Below, one piece after another: positions 1 to 8,853 of a stretch of DNA of 11,214 bases. The notes under the pieces are model-generated. The model saw only the letters and a program-made list of their open reading frames with translations, searched no databases and had not been told where the DNA came from. Position 1 is the first letter of the stretch; every line of letters starts with the position of its first letter. The DNA comes from Candidatus Cloacimonadota bacterium. Its GTDB lineage: Bacteria > Cloacimonadota > Cloacimonadia > Cloacimonadales > TCS61. The stretch covers positions 1 through 11,214 of the forward strand of contig JACNIV010000334.1 of NCBI GenBank assembly GCA_014382915.1, given 5' to 3'. A program made the position numbers and the translations under genes.

Positions 1-562
1 TTGGTGTAGCATAAAGCCAGGCAGTTTCCAGCTTTTGAAAGATGGGTTTAACCAGCTTTGGCTGAAAACCGATGAGCTTTATTATCATTTTCTGAAGGCT
101 CAAAGTAAGATGTTCGTTATCTTTTTTTATCCAATTTGCCAGCAGATCCAGATGCTTAACGGGATCTTTTTTTATCATAGGGAAGATAGCTTTGTCCAGA
201 AGCAGGTTACAGAATTTCTGGTCTTCTGTGGTAAGCAATATATTTTCTATATAACCTAAGAAATTATCCGGGTTCTTCCTGATAACACGAGCCATCACAT
301 AAGCAAAGATCATCTTGCCATTCTCACCCTTTTCCTTTAAAAGGTAATTATAAAACGTAAAATATTTATCCGCTTCCTTGTAGATAAGTGCACCCAGTGT
401 TTTTCCCACCAGAGTTATCACAGCATGCGGGATCTTGTTATCGATTCGCTGAGGATAGGCATTATAAATGATATCGATATCAAAATTGCTGGCAGGAAGT
501 TTTCGTTCCGCAAAATCGATCGTATCTTTTTTTAATCTTTCTTTCCAATCTAATGAGATCAT
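1..562 (-). CDS. Helical-repeat (HEAT/ARM-like) protein, 3' end cut off by the window
   Basis: An open frame runs from an ATG at 562 to the window edge with no stop: 187 codons, C-terminus missing. The start is supported by a strong Shine-Dalgarno (AAGGAGA, 568-574) five bases upstream. The product begins MISLDWKERLKK and has no signal peptide, so it is probably cytoplasmic. It is made of amphipathic helices in a repeating pattern, for example around residues 83-110, 115-135 and 136-180, including LDLLANWIKKDNEHL and KLVKPIFQKLE. This resembles HEAT/ARM solenoids such as the AlkD-like DNA alkylation repair fold, but I see no active-site signature that would name an enzyme. It starts only 23 bases after the S8 protease stop, so it is probably the last visible gene of the same operon, although its predicted location differs from the exported products upstream. 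The gene is certain enough; the function is not. Confidence 0.78.
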   Translation of the reverse strand, partial: MISLDWKERLKKDTIDFAERKLPASNFDIDIIYNAYPQRIDNKIPHAVITLVGKTLGALIYKEADKYFTFYNYLLKEKGENGKMIFAYVMARVIRKNPDNFLGYIENILLTTEDQKFCNLLLDKAIFPMIKKDPVKHLDLLANWIKKDNEHLTLSLQKMIIKLIGFQPKLVKPIFQKLETAWLYATP

Positions 563-585
563 TTCAGTCTCCTTAACCCATGTCT

Positions 586-3500
586 CTAATTTATGAGAAC
601 AATCTTACCTTTTTTTGCATCGTTCCCCATTTGCAGAATATAAAAGTAAATCCCCGATGAAACTTCTTTGCCACCGTTATTTCTGCATTCCCAGCTAAAG
701 AAATCGATGGGATTATAATAGGGACCAACCTTCTTCTCGAAGATCAATTCTCCACTCAAATTAAAGATCCGAAGCTTACCCGAAACCTCCAGGGGAAGAT
801 TTATAAAATTCACAACATCAAACTCACTTTCGCTTTTATTGAGCGGATTCGGGTAAACCCGCAAGTGTTTTAAATTCTTTAGGCCAATCATAGCTGTCAA
901 GCTGAAATGACATTTGTTGCCACTAACAGATATTTTATTTCCCGCCTGGTCTTCTACATTATCAATTTTCAGGAAATATGGTTGGTTGGTATACTCCAGG
1001 TTTTTTTTCATTTTGATTGAAACATAAAATGAATCGGGGTATCCTTCTTTATATTCCAAAGTTTCAATTTCATTGTTTTTGTCTACAGCGGGAAGAACCA
1101 GAGTATAATTTGAAATATCTTCTGCCATCTGCGCTTTAACAGGCTCGGAAAAATAGATATTCACTATTTGCAAGTTTTCATTTTTCACATCCACAATTTC
1201 CGGGGATATGGTGTCCGGTTGATATGGAAAGGTTTGGTTTCCAGCTATGGGGACTCCGGTTATTCCACTTAAGTTTTCATAATACAGAACATAATCTTCC
1301 CCGAGATCTTCAAAAGATTCACGGAAACGCAGGATAAGACATGTGTTTTGTTCGAGCATGTTAACAGATATGGGATTTACATTTATGGGTGTAACGATAT
1401 AATTGGAAATATGTGTTGCGCTGAAAGCAAGCTGCTGATTAAATTTTACTTTTAATGTATAAGGAGAGATCATCTTAACATATTGCAATTTTGGTTTGTA
1501 GTATGGAACGGCACTCTTCCATGCTGTAGGAAGGCTTTCCGGTGGGGAATATGATGTATCTTCGGCTGTAATCCTGTAATAGAGAGTATCTCCAGTTGTA
1601 AGCCCGGAATCCTGGTAGGAATTATTCTGCGTATTCGCTATTAAAACAGGTATTCCTTCTTCCTGTCGGTAAATATTGTATTCAAAGGACGGATCTGTTT
1701 CCCAGCCCAGAAAGACAGTAGTTGAATCCTGCGGGATAACATAAAATCCACAGGGAGTGGGTGGTCCGGTAAATTCCTCGGCAACTTTTATGAGTGAACT
1801 TCCAATTTCTCCATTTTGCATTGAATTCACAATAATAAAAGCATCTTCATTTACTGTTTCGGAACAGGCAGTGATAACATGCTGCTCGGTCTTTGCGGAT
1901 ACCCCTTTCCAGATAGGAATAAACTCACCGTCAATATAGTCGATGATATAAGTATTAGGTGGAACTGAAAGAATGATCTCTTCATCTCCGTTACCATCCA
2001 GATCGGAAGCAGCAATGGAATTCTTGGTTTCTACCTGTGTAAAGCTAATATATCCGGCAGGTTCATACTGGTCGTTCGTACCGGTATTTTTGAAAAAACC
2101 AAAATATAAAAACGTCTTATTAGGATTAATAGCGTTATAGATGAATCCACCTGCGCAGAATTCGTTATTACCATCACCCGTGAAATCTCCCATAGCCAGA
2201 TAATGAGCGTCTGTTACAGGCAGGCGAATATTCCAGGTCATTTCAAATCCCGAACCTGTATTTTCAAAGATCATTACATCACCGTCTTTATCTGCTGTCA
2301 ATAGATCGGGATATGAGTCGCCATCCAGGTTTCCACAGGCTACTTTGTTTACAAATTCATTCCTAACAAAAGTTGCAGTTTGGTTTATGATTGTATCGAT
2401 GGCTGTGAATTCATTTCCAGAACGGTTATAGAGAACCAGAACCCGATGAGTAAAAACACCGATATCCACATTTTTAATAAGTGCAAGCTCATCTATTCCA
2501 TCTCCATTAACATCAGCAAAATTTACCCCGAATGCATCATCAGCAGGATAGATAACAAAATCTGGATATAAACCTGTTGTTACTTCATAAATTATTGGTA
2601 TGCCAGCAAGACGACCCAGCACTTCGATTCCCTGTCCGTTAGTATCTCCCATATCATCCGGCAAGAAACTAACAGCAAATTTATGTTTGGTGATAAGTTC
2701 ATCATAGTCTAGTTCAAATATTTTTAATGTATCATCTACTATTTCCAGGGCAACGAATTCATTTTTTCCATTGCCATCGAAGTCATGCATTTTCCGTATT
2801 GCAACCAGTTCATTTCCCAACTCGGTTTGAGTGAAAGAATTCAAGTCGATATATTCAATTTCGGGATCATATTGATAAGCATTATAGACTTCAGTTTCCA
2901 ACCCCGACACATTCACAGCTTTTATATCCAGGAGATTTGTTCCTGAAAAAATCATGGGATTGAAAATCTGGATGGAATCGGCATAATTACTGACAGGAAG
3001 ATAAGCACCAGAACCTGCTTCACGGTAAGATAAAAACACGTTTTCATCGAACACTGCCTGCAGGTAATATTCCGAAATTTCTTCATTGTATCTTTTCATT
3101 ATGGCTGCATATTGTTCCTGGAAAATAGGTGGTGACTGGTCTATGGTAATAGTTCGCAGATAGCTGTAGCTTTCATTTGTAGAAGTAAATATTTCCACTT
3201 TGATCTTGTAAGTATTATCCGGGAAGTAATTGCTTATCCAGAAGGATGCAATAATATCATTTTCAACTTCATAATCGTAGTATGATATATCCGGGTCAAC
3301 ATCTTCCCAATCAAGAGGTGTGGGCATGGGAGCGGAAGTATATTGTACCGAATATCGCCAGAAGCTTGGAGCCTGTACCGTTCCAATTATATCGAAGTCA
3401 TCGTTCAACCCGGCATTATCGAGCGGGTAGCTGATCTCGATAACAGGGTAGTTCAGGTTAGTAAGAAGTTCCTGCACGTTCAGCATACCATTTCCATAAA

Positions 3501-4755
3501 CATTATCAAAACCGGGATCACCCAGATCTAAAGCAGATGAGATCAATCTTCCCCGGATTTCTTCATAATTCAGTCCCGGTTCTATTGAAAGCAGCAAGGC
3601 AATTCCAGCAGCCACAAACGGTGCCGACATCGAGGTACCAGATTGTTCCTGGTAGAGGTTGCCGAGGGTCACATCGTAAGTGCTTATAATAAATTGTCCC
3701 GGTGCAACAAGGTCCAACTCAGGGCCATAACTGGAAAAAGAAGCAAGTTGTTTATATTTGTCCACCGCTCCCACGGATAGTGTGGTGGAAAGCCTGGCAG
3801 GATAGGTAAGAAGGTGAGCGTTTGTGCTACCTTCGTTTCCAGCGGCAGCCGCAATAGTACAACCGTGTTCATAGGCATAATAACAGGCATCGGCAATGAT
3901 CTGTGAAAAATTGATGTCTCCCCAGCTCAGGCTGATGACATCCGCTCCCATGTCGGCAGCATAAATAATTCCCGCTGCCGCATCATCATCCTGCAGATAA
4001 CCACCATCCACCGTGTTGAACCCGGAGCGGATGACAAGAAGTTTCACGTTCCAGCAAATGCCGCAAACTCCTTCCTGGTTATTGGCATCGGCACCTATAA
4101 TTCCTGCAATATGAGTACCATGGTTCAAATCGTCGCTGGGGTCGTTATCCTGCACAGTATAATCGCCAAGTGCCAAAGTATATAATTCTGGAGCATCCAC
4201 GAAATCCCAACCTTGCCAGTCATCAATGTAGCCGTTGCCGTCATTATCAATTCCGTCATCGGGAATTTCGTTGGCATTAATATAAATATTATTTTGCAGG
4301 TCAGGGTGATCAAAATGAATACCGGAATCAACAATCCCGACAATTATTTCCCCGTTGCCGGTGGTATAATTCCAGGCTGGCGGAATATTGCAATTCTCAA
4401 AATCTACCTGTTGATTATTATATTCAGGATCATTGGGCTCCACATAAAAGGAATTGATATAATTAGGCTGGATGTACTCGATGCCTTCAAACTGCAGGTT
4501 TGCTAATTCATCCCAGTTAATATCACTATCAAAAGAGGCAACAAAATATCGGTTCTGAGTTTTTTTCAGTACAGGATTAATGTTCTTAATATCTTTTTCA
4601 GACAGGAAAGAATCAAATTCTTCCAGGCCAGTGGTTTTTTCTATAATTTGCCGGGGAATAGAGGTTTTGAAAATGATCTGATTAGGAACATAAGCCAATG
4701 CTGCCAGGTAATAAGGCATTGCCAGCAAAATAATTATACGCCACCAGAATTTCAT
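586..4755 (-). CDS. Secreted subtilisin-like (S8) serine protease with FG-GAP-like repeats and a T9SS sorting domain
   Basis: 1389 residues from the chosen start. Residues 1-21 are a signal peptide (MKFWWRIIILLAMPYYLAALA) and about 22-120 look like a propeptide. The S8 catalytic domain spans about 125-430 with an intact triad: Asp143 (GIVDSGIHFDHPDL), His212 (NHGTHIAG) and Ser375 (SGTSMSAPF), plus oxyanion Asn307 (AAAGNEG). An acidic, probably calcium-binding insert (DGIDNDGNGYIDD, 167-179) lies between Asp and His, as in many secreted S8 enzymes. Then come Ig-like segments (about 437-630), at least five FG-GAP/VCBS-type repeats with motifs such as DFDGNGKNEF, DVNGDGIDEL and DLDGNGDEEI (658-927), a fibronectin-III-like domain (about 998-1085), two Ig-like domains (1086-1290) and a C-terminal sorting domain (1296-1389: VYPNPLN ... 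SSGIYFYIL ... KGKIVLIN). It is inferred to be exported by the Sec system, then moved across the outer membrane by type IX secretion and released or attached there. Its substrate cannot be told. An in-frame ATG at 4836 is rejected because it lies inside the upstream gene and would bury the signal peptide. Confidence 0.94.
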   Translation of the reverse strand: MKFWWRIIILLAMPYYLAALAYVPNQIIFKTSIPRQIIEKTTGLEEFDSFLSEKDIKNINPVLKKTQNRYFVASFDSDINWDELANLQFEGIEYIQPNYINSFYVEPNDPEYNNQQVDFENCNIPPAWNYTTGNGEIIVGIVDSGIHFDHPDLQNNIYINANEIPDDGIDNDGNGYIDDWQGWDFVDAPELYTLALGDYTVQDNDPSDDLNHGTHIAGIIGADANNQEGVCGICWNVKLLVIRSGFNTVDGGYLQDDDAAAGIIYAADMGADVISLSWGDINFSQIIADACYYAYEHGCTIAAAAGNEGSTNAHLLTYPARLSTTLSVGAVDKYKQLASFSSYGPELDLVAPGQFIISTYDVTLGNLYQEQSGTSMSAPFVAAGIALLLSIEPGLNYEEIRGRLISSALDLGDPGFDNVYGNGMLNVQELLTNLNYPVIEISYPLDNAGLNDDFDIIGTVQAPSFWRYSVQYTSAPMPTPLDWEDVDPDISYYDYEVENDIIASFWISNYFPDNTYKIKVEIFTSTNESYSYLRTITIDQSPPIFQEQYAAIMKRYNEEISEYYLQAVFDENVFLSYREAGSGAYLPVSNYADSIQIFNPMIFSGTNLLDIKAVNVSGLETEVYNAYQYDPEIEYIDLNSFTQTELGNELVAIRKMHDFDGNGKNEFVALEIVDDTLKIFELDYDELITKHKFAVSFLPDDMGDTNGQGIEVLGRLAGIPIIYEVTTGLYPDFVIYPADDAFGVNFADVNGDGIDELALIKNVDIGVFTHRVLVLYNRSGNEFTAIDTIINQTATFVRNEFVNKVACGNLDGDSYPDLLTADKDGDVMIFENTGSGFEMTWNIRLPVTDAHYLAMGDFTGDGNNEFCAGGFIYNAINPNKTFLYFGFFKNTGTNDQYEPAGYISFTQVETKNSIAASDLDGNGDEEIILSVPPNTYIIDYIDGEFIPIWKGVSAKTEQHVITACSETVNEDAFIIVNSMQNGEIGSSLIKVAEEFTGPPTPCGFYVIPQDSTTVFLGWETDPSFEYNIYRQEEGIPVLIANTQNNSYQDSGLTTGDTLYYRITAEDTSYSPPESLPTAWKSAVPYYKPKLQYVKMISPYTLKVKFNQQLAFSATHISNYIVTPINVNPISVNMLEQNTCLILRFRESFEDLGEDYVLYYENLSGITGVPIAGNQTFPYQPDTISPEIVDVKNENLQIVNIYFSEPVKAQMAEDISNYTLVLPAVDKNNEIETLEYKEGYPDSFYVSIKMKKNLEYTNQPYFLKIDNVEDQAGNKISVSGNKCHFSLTAMIGLKNLKHLRVYPNPLNKSESEFDVVNFINLPLEVSGKLRIFNLSGELIFEKKVGPYYNPIDFFSWECRNNGGKEVSSGIYFYILQMGNDAKKGKIVLIN

Positions 4756-4759
4756 AAAA

Positions 4760-4766
4760 CCTTCCC
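4760..4766 (-). promoter_or_regulatory. Ribosome binding site that fixes the S8 protease start
   Basis: On the minus strand GGGAAGG sits four bases before the ATG at 4755 and two bases after the TAA of the upstream PorV/Q-like gene (4769-4771). It is purine-rich but not a perfect GGAGG, so translation may partly depend on ribosomes finishing the upstream gene. Together with the signal peptide that follows, it favours 4755 over the in-frame ATG at 4836. Confidence 0.6.
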
Positions 4767-4768
4767 AT

Positions 4769-5665
4769 TTAGAATCTATAAGTAAGCCCCATAATATGAA
4801 CATCGTCGATCTCATAATCAAAAGGAATATAAGCATAATCGAGTGAGATCTTTTTCAGGTTGATACCGAAACCAGCTGAAATATTTTCCGAATCATAGTT
4901 GAATTTATATCCAAATTTTAAATTGAAAGTACGATTAATTTCGGCTTTAATTCCCCATACTGCTTTAAATTCATCATCATCAATATGTTTTACTGTTTTC
5001 AACTCAGTAGAGAAATTTTTACTGACCAATTGGAAACTTTTAACCACGGAGAGCTCACCCGTGATAGGTAGATCAATAACATCTTTATCCATCGCAGATG
5101 TTTTCCCAAGATGTTTCAAAGCTGCGGAGATAAGCATATCTTTGATGGGTGTGAGATAAGTATAACCCAGGTCTATCGTGAATCCAAAACTGGAAGAAGT
5201 ATCGATCTTTTCATAAAGCAGACTGACATTAACTCCTGCGTAATGATCGGGCGTTAGGCGATAACCGATATTTGTGGAAAGCACCAGATCCATAGGATGG
5301 AATATTCCTATAGGAAGACCTGTATCGTCAGTACTATCGATCTTACCGTAATCCAGATAACGGTAACCAAACCCAAAAGATCTTTTCCCATTTGAATAAG
5401 CATAAGCACCACTGTTTATGGTAGTATCGAAGATCCAGTAATTCTGAGAAAGAGAAAGAACTCTTTTTCTTTTCAGGAGCCCGGCAGCGGGATTTTGCAT
5501 AAATCCATAAGCATCGTTGGAAAAGAAAGTTCCTGTTCCACCCTGGGCGGAGAGAACTGCCCCTGCACTTATTTTCAACATTTGAAATCCGTATTCACCA
5601 CTTGTTTCTGCCGTTAGCAAAACAGCAAGAACCATTATCAATATCATTAGTATTACTTTTTTCAT
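4769..5665 (-). CDS. PorV/PorQ-family outer-membrane beta-barrel protein
   Basis: 298 residues. The N-terminus MKKVILMILIMVLAVLLTAE is a signal peptide. The mature start carries the pattern usual for the PorV/PorQ family: KISAGAVLSAQGGTGTFFSNDAYGFMQNPAAG-like residues 31-62 (small residues, GG, an acidic-Ala pair, then NPA). Alternating hydrophobic and polar strands follow to a C-terminal GLTYRF, whose terminal Phe suits outer-membrane barrel assembly. In known type IX systems PorV is the outer-membrane shuttle that hands cargo from the translocon to the attachment machinery, and PorQ is a related component; this protein is closer in size to PorQ. Its position between two genes whose products carry sorting domains (29 bases after one, 13 before the other) suggests that it serves their export. 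Start support is strong: GGAGGA then TAA before the ATG. I cannot tell whether it is a true PorV, a PorQ or a lineage-specific paralogue. Confidence 0.82.
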   Translation of the reverse strand: MKKVILMILIMVLAVLLTAETSGEYGFQMLKISAGAVLSAQGGTGTFFSNDAYGFMQNPAAGLLKRKRVLSLSQNYWIFDTTINSGAYAYSNGKRSFGFGYRYLDYGKIDSTDDTGLPIGIFHPMDLVLSTNIGYRLTPDHYAGVNVSLLYEKIDTSSSFGFTIDLGYTYLTPIKDMLISAALKHLGKTSAMDKDVIDLPITGELSVVKSFQLVSKNFSTELKTVKHIDDDEFKAVWGIKAEINRTFNLKFGYKFNYDSENISAGFGINLKKISLDYAYIPFDYEIDDVHIMGLTYRF

Positions 5666-5694
5666 TTATCCTCCAAAATTCAAGGCTCTGGAAA

Positions 5695-8600
5695 TTATTT
5701 TTCTATAGCAAATTTAAGTTTCAGCACCTTCCCTTTTGCCTTTAGCACTGCAAAGTAAACACCCGAAGACAGTTTTTTTGCATTTATATACAAATTCTTG
5801 AAAAAATCTGCTTCACAATGCACCGTGTTTGTGTAAATAAGATTGGCAGCGATGTCAAATATTTTTATATTTACATCTGTATCCACAAAAGTTTCGATCC
5901 TCAAAATTATAGTGAATGCAGGAACGTAATTATTGAAATCAATACCCTTTGAAAATATCCTGTTGAGCGGGTTGGGATAGAAATATGTATTAGCTTTGTT
6001 GAATACTTTTTTGCCTGGAGGTGGTGGTGGGGATGTTGTTTCCAGGTAGGAAGCGGTTCTCTGTAGATTGGCATATTCGGTTTTCCAAACAGCCTGTTCC
6101 ATATCACCAGATTCTGCAAAGGGAAGATCAGAACGGAAAATCGTGCCGTTGTTACTTGGAATGAACACATACAGGTTTTCGTTTTCCGAGTCTGAAATAA
6201 GTGGATAATTCAGACTGCGCTCACCAAATGAAACCGGATAATTCCTGTTTAATTCAAAGTTGGAATTGTTCACATTTTCCCATACACAAAGTCTATTGCG
6301 TGACATATTTCCAAGTATCTCCAGATCATCGTCATTATCGATATTAAAAGCAATAATACCGGCAGCAGTAAAAGTGGAATCGGGATCGGAAATTATTTCC
6401 TGCGGTTGAAAAACATCTCCGTTTTTGTTTACTACAGCAAATGTGTTTTCTCCACCTATCAGAATATCAAGAAACCCGTTATTATCCACATCGGCAATAG
6501 AAGGAATAGAAACAGCATTAAGTTCTATTTCTACAGGAAACCCGTTTCTTAGCTCTCCGGTCTGCTCAAAACAGTAAACAGCGCCGCTATTGGTTACAGC
6601 TATGATCTCGTCTGTTTCATTACCGTCGATATCTGCTATTAAAGCTGAATGAATTGCAGGTTGCGGTTCAAGTATTCCCAGATCAATAATTTCAATTTCA
6701 TCATTGATTATATTGATTTTAACCAGCTTCCAATCATCTGAAATGAAATAAAGATTTTGTTCTTTAAGCATCAAATTGGACGAAATATACGGATCAGAAG
6801 AATAAGAGGTCAGGATTTGATAAAGTGAATCGAGTACAATTATTTCACTTTCGGTTCCGGAAGATGCCGAAAATGGAAGAAATACTCTTTGTGTGAAAGT
6901 AGTATCTGGATTAATTACCGGTGCTGCCAGCCATTCCCGGTTATGTTCATAAAGGCATATTTCTTGCAGATCTGGCAGATTATTATTAATATGGAACAAC
7001 ATGGCATTATCACCCACTGTAGTTTTGGCAGGAATAAAAATGCTACCGGTTGCAGTATCAAAAGAATAATAATTGCTGAGTACTGAAACAATAGAAAGAT
7101 TCAGAGGAAATCCCGGATAATCTATATCATCTTTCCACAAATATAATTTACCATTCGGCATTGGGTAGAATATTTCATTTTCTCCATCACCATCGAAATC
7201 CAGGAAAGCAGCCGGATATGGATTTTCTCCGATATAATCTGCACTGAGCGACCACTCATAGCGAACAGAAAAAGACATCAGAGAATCGGATTGGCTGATA
7301 TCAAAAATTTCCAGAGGAATACCACCGTAATAACTTTCAGCAATAGGAGAATAAAAAATATCCTCATAAACCCTCTTTCCAAAATATGTGCTGTTACCTT
7401 CACGGTATGCATCATAAGCAGAACCCCAGCTGTAGAATTGATAAGCAGTATCTAAATGCTGAACACCATCTGCTTCTTCAAGGTCTATTCCCTTGTGGGA
7501 AGCATCTGCATTTATAGAGTTATTCTCGAAATCAGGATCAAAATTAGCGTCTATTATATTTTCATCGATGTGCCAGATAAGCATACCGGAACCGTTTATT
7601 ACCGGTGAATCGGGTCCACCCAATCCCGGCAGGTAGAAATCCCACTCACAATCTTTGTAAGTATTTTCCATGAAATTAAATTTTGGCTGTCCTGCATTAG
7701 GGTGTCCGGGAGGGTATACATCTTGCTGCCCTTCAGGGAGAAGTGTAAAAGTAAAGGATGGATCACCGCCCAACATACTGCCATCCGGATTCTGCTGTCT
7801 GTTTTCCAGCAGGAAATACTCTTTATCGGATATATTGATCTTGTATAATTTCGGTGTATCTTCATCATCGGCTGTGGGAAAAGTAAGCGGCATGTTTTCA
7901 AAAGAGGAATTTAGTTCGATGATGTTATCATCTTCCCAGCCAAGGTAATAACGTGACCAGGCACAAGGAAGCGGAGGAACAAAGCCATTGGCGTTCCATA
8001 CTCCTGTACCCATCAAACCAAAGGAACCGATACCGGCAGAAGCTCCATTAGATGAATCGTTATCGAAGAGTGTGGGCAGTCCGATCTGATGACCGAACTG
8101 GTGACAGATAACCCCCAGGAGACCATATACTGGATCTCCCATTGTAAAATCCGGCTGCCATTCCGTTTCCGGCATTATCACAAATTCTTTTAAGATAACT
8201 CCATCGTCTGTTTCAATACCGGGGAAATCATCATTTTCTGGATCGATACCTGCTTGCAAAGACCGCCTGGTTAGAAAAGTGCTGAACAGCTCTTCCGAAT
8301 TAGTGCCGTTAATATCCGCTTCCTGTCCAGCTCCGGCATGGATGATCATTATAGCATCGTAATCGTTATAATCCAGTTGATCATCTGCAATTTCCACTAC
8401 TTCCTGCACAAATTCACAAATTCGTTCCAATGAAAGATCATCATCACCATAATAGCCCATTTCCTGAGAAACAGTGATGATGTTTTCCCAGACAGTATAA
8501 TTTTCTTCGGTAAGAACATATTGCCCGTGTGAGGCGTCATCAAACAAAGATGTCATATGAAAAAGCAATCGCTCAAAATATTCCTTATCGTGTTCCAGGG

Positions 8601-8832
8601 AATCCGGGTAGTCGGCGATCAGATCAAATGTAACGTCGTTAAATTCCACCATTAGAGCCAAAATACATTGCGGTAGATCTCTGTTCCGATTTGAATTTGA
8701 ACGGGAATAAATCTCGGAAAGATATTCTTTATAATTTATTAATCCAGTAGTTTTTCCGGGTACAGGCGGAACTGCAGAAAGAAAAACAGTGAGCAATCCG
8801 ACCAGTACAGAAAGGCAAAAAACTCTTTTCAT
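5695..8832 (-). CDS. Secreted M6 (immune inhibitor A-like) metalloprotease homologue, predicted inactive, with T9SS sorting domain
   Basis: 1045 residues. A signal peptide (MKRVFCLSVLVGLLTVFLSA) is followed by an M6-type domain at about 55-525. Family features are visible: HAGAGQE (165-171), the zinc-site segment HQFGHQIGLPTLFD (244-257), the Met-containing GLMGTGVWN (272-280), CAWSRYYLGW (290-299), EYFLLENRQ (338-346) and GMLIWHIDE (416-424). The usual HExxH catalytic Glu is Gln245 (codon CAG), and Thr254 stands where these enzymes commonly have Asp as third ligand. Hydrolysis is therefore doubtful, and binding or chaperone-like roles are possible. FG-GAP-like repeats follow (DFDGDGENEI 545-554, DIDGNETDEI 734-743, DVDNNGFLDI 781-790, about 530-910), then a linker with five prolines (935-939) and a C-terminal sorting domain (948-1045: YPNPLN ... 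SSGVYFAVL). Start support: GGGAGAG three bases before the ATG. It is the first gene of an apparent operon with the PorV/Q-like and S8 genes, and I see no convincing promoter in the 84 bases upstream. Confidence 0.91.
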   Translation of the reverse strand: MKRVFCLSVLVGLLTVFLSAVPPVPGKTTGLINYKEYLSEIYSRSNSNRNRDLPQCILALMVEFNDVTFDLIADYPDSLEHDKEYFERLLFHMTSLFDDASHGQYVLTEENYTVWENIITVSQEMGYYGDDDLSLERICEFVQEVVEIADDQLDYNDYDAIMIIHAGAGQEADINGTNSEELFSTFLTRRSLQAGIDPENDDFPGIETDDGVILKEFVIMPETEWQPDFTMGDPVYGLLGVICHQFGHQIGLPTLFDNDSSNGASAGIGSFGLMGTGVWNANGFVPPLPCAWSRYYLGWEDDNIIELNSSFENMPLTFPTADDEDTPKLYKINISDKEYFLLENRQQNPDGSMLGGDPSFTFTLLPEGQQDVYPPGHPNAGQPKFNFMENTYKDCEWDFYLPGLGGPDSPVINGSGMLIWHIDENIIDANFDPDFENNSINADASHKGIDLEEADGVQHLDTAYQFYSWGSAYDAYREGNSTYFGKRVYEDIFYSPIAESYYGGIPLEIFDISQSDSLMSFSVRYEWSLSADYIGENPYPAAFLDFDGDGENEIFYPMPNGKLYLWKDDIDYPGFPLNLSIVSVLSNYYSFDTATGSIFIPAKTTVGDNAMLFHINNNLPDLQEICLYEHNREWLAAPVINPDTTFTQRVFLPFSASSGTESEIIVLDSLYQILTSYSSDPYISSNLMLKEQNLYFISDDWKLVKINIINDEIEIIDLGILEPQPAIHSALIADIDGNETDEIIAVTNSGAVYCFEQTGELRNGFPVEIELNAVSIPSIADVDNNGFLDILIGGENTFAVVNKNGDVFQPQEIISDPDSTFTAAGIIAFNIDNDDDLEILGNMSRNRLCVWENVNNSNFELNRNYPVSFGERSLNYPLISDSENENLYVFIPSNNGTIFRSDLPFAESGDMEQAVWKTEYANLQRTASYLETTSPPPPPGKKVFNKANTYFYPNPLNRIFSKGIDFNNYVPAFTIILRIETFVDTDVNIKIFDIAANLIYTNTVHCEADFFKNLYINAKKLSSGVYFAVLKAKGKVLKLKFAIEK

Positions 8833-8853
8833 TTACTCTCCCAGAAAAATATG

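Noticed and set aside
35..259. 74-codon plus-strand open frame near the window start
   Set aside because: The minus strand here encodes a coherent helical protein with a good ribosome binding site that runs off the window edge; the plus-strand frame is its shadow.
1975..2784. Short acidic repeats in the S8 gene as DNA-level tandem repeats
   Set aside because: The repetition is at protein level (FG-GAP-type calcium motifs 40-90 residues apart) with diverged codons, so it is domain structure and not a nucleotide repeat or CRISPR array.
4213..4506. 97-codon plus-strand open frame inside the S8 gene
   Set aside because: It lies opposite the catalytic domain coding sequence and its composition is that of an antisense shadow.
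4756..4836. Longer S8 protease start at 4836
   Set aside because: It overlaps the end of the PorV/Q-like gene by 68 bases and places 27 residues before a standard signal peptide. The ATG at 4755 has a purine-rich ribosome binding site and opens directly with the signal peptide.
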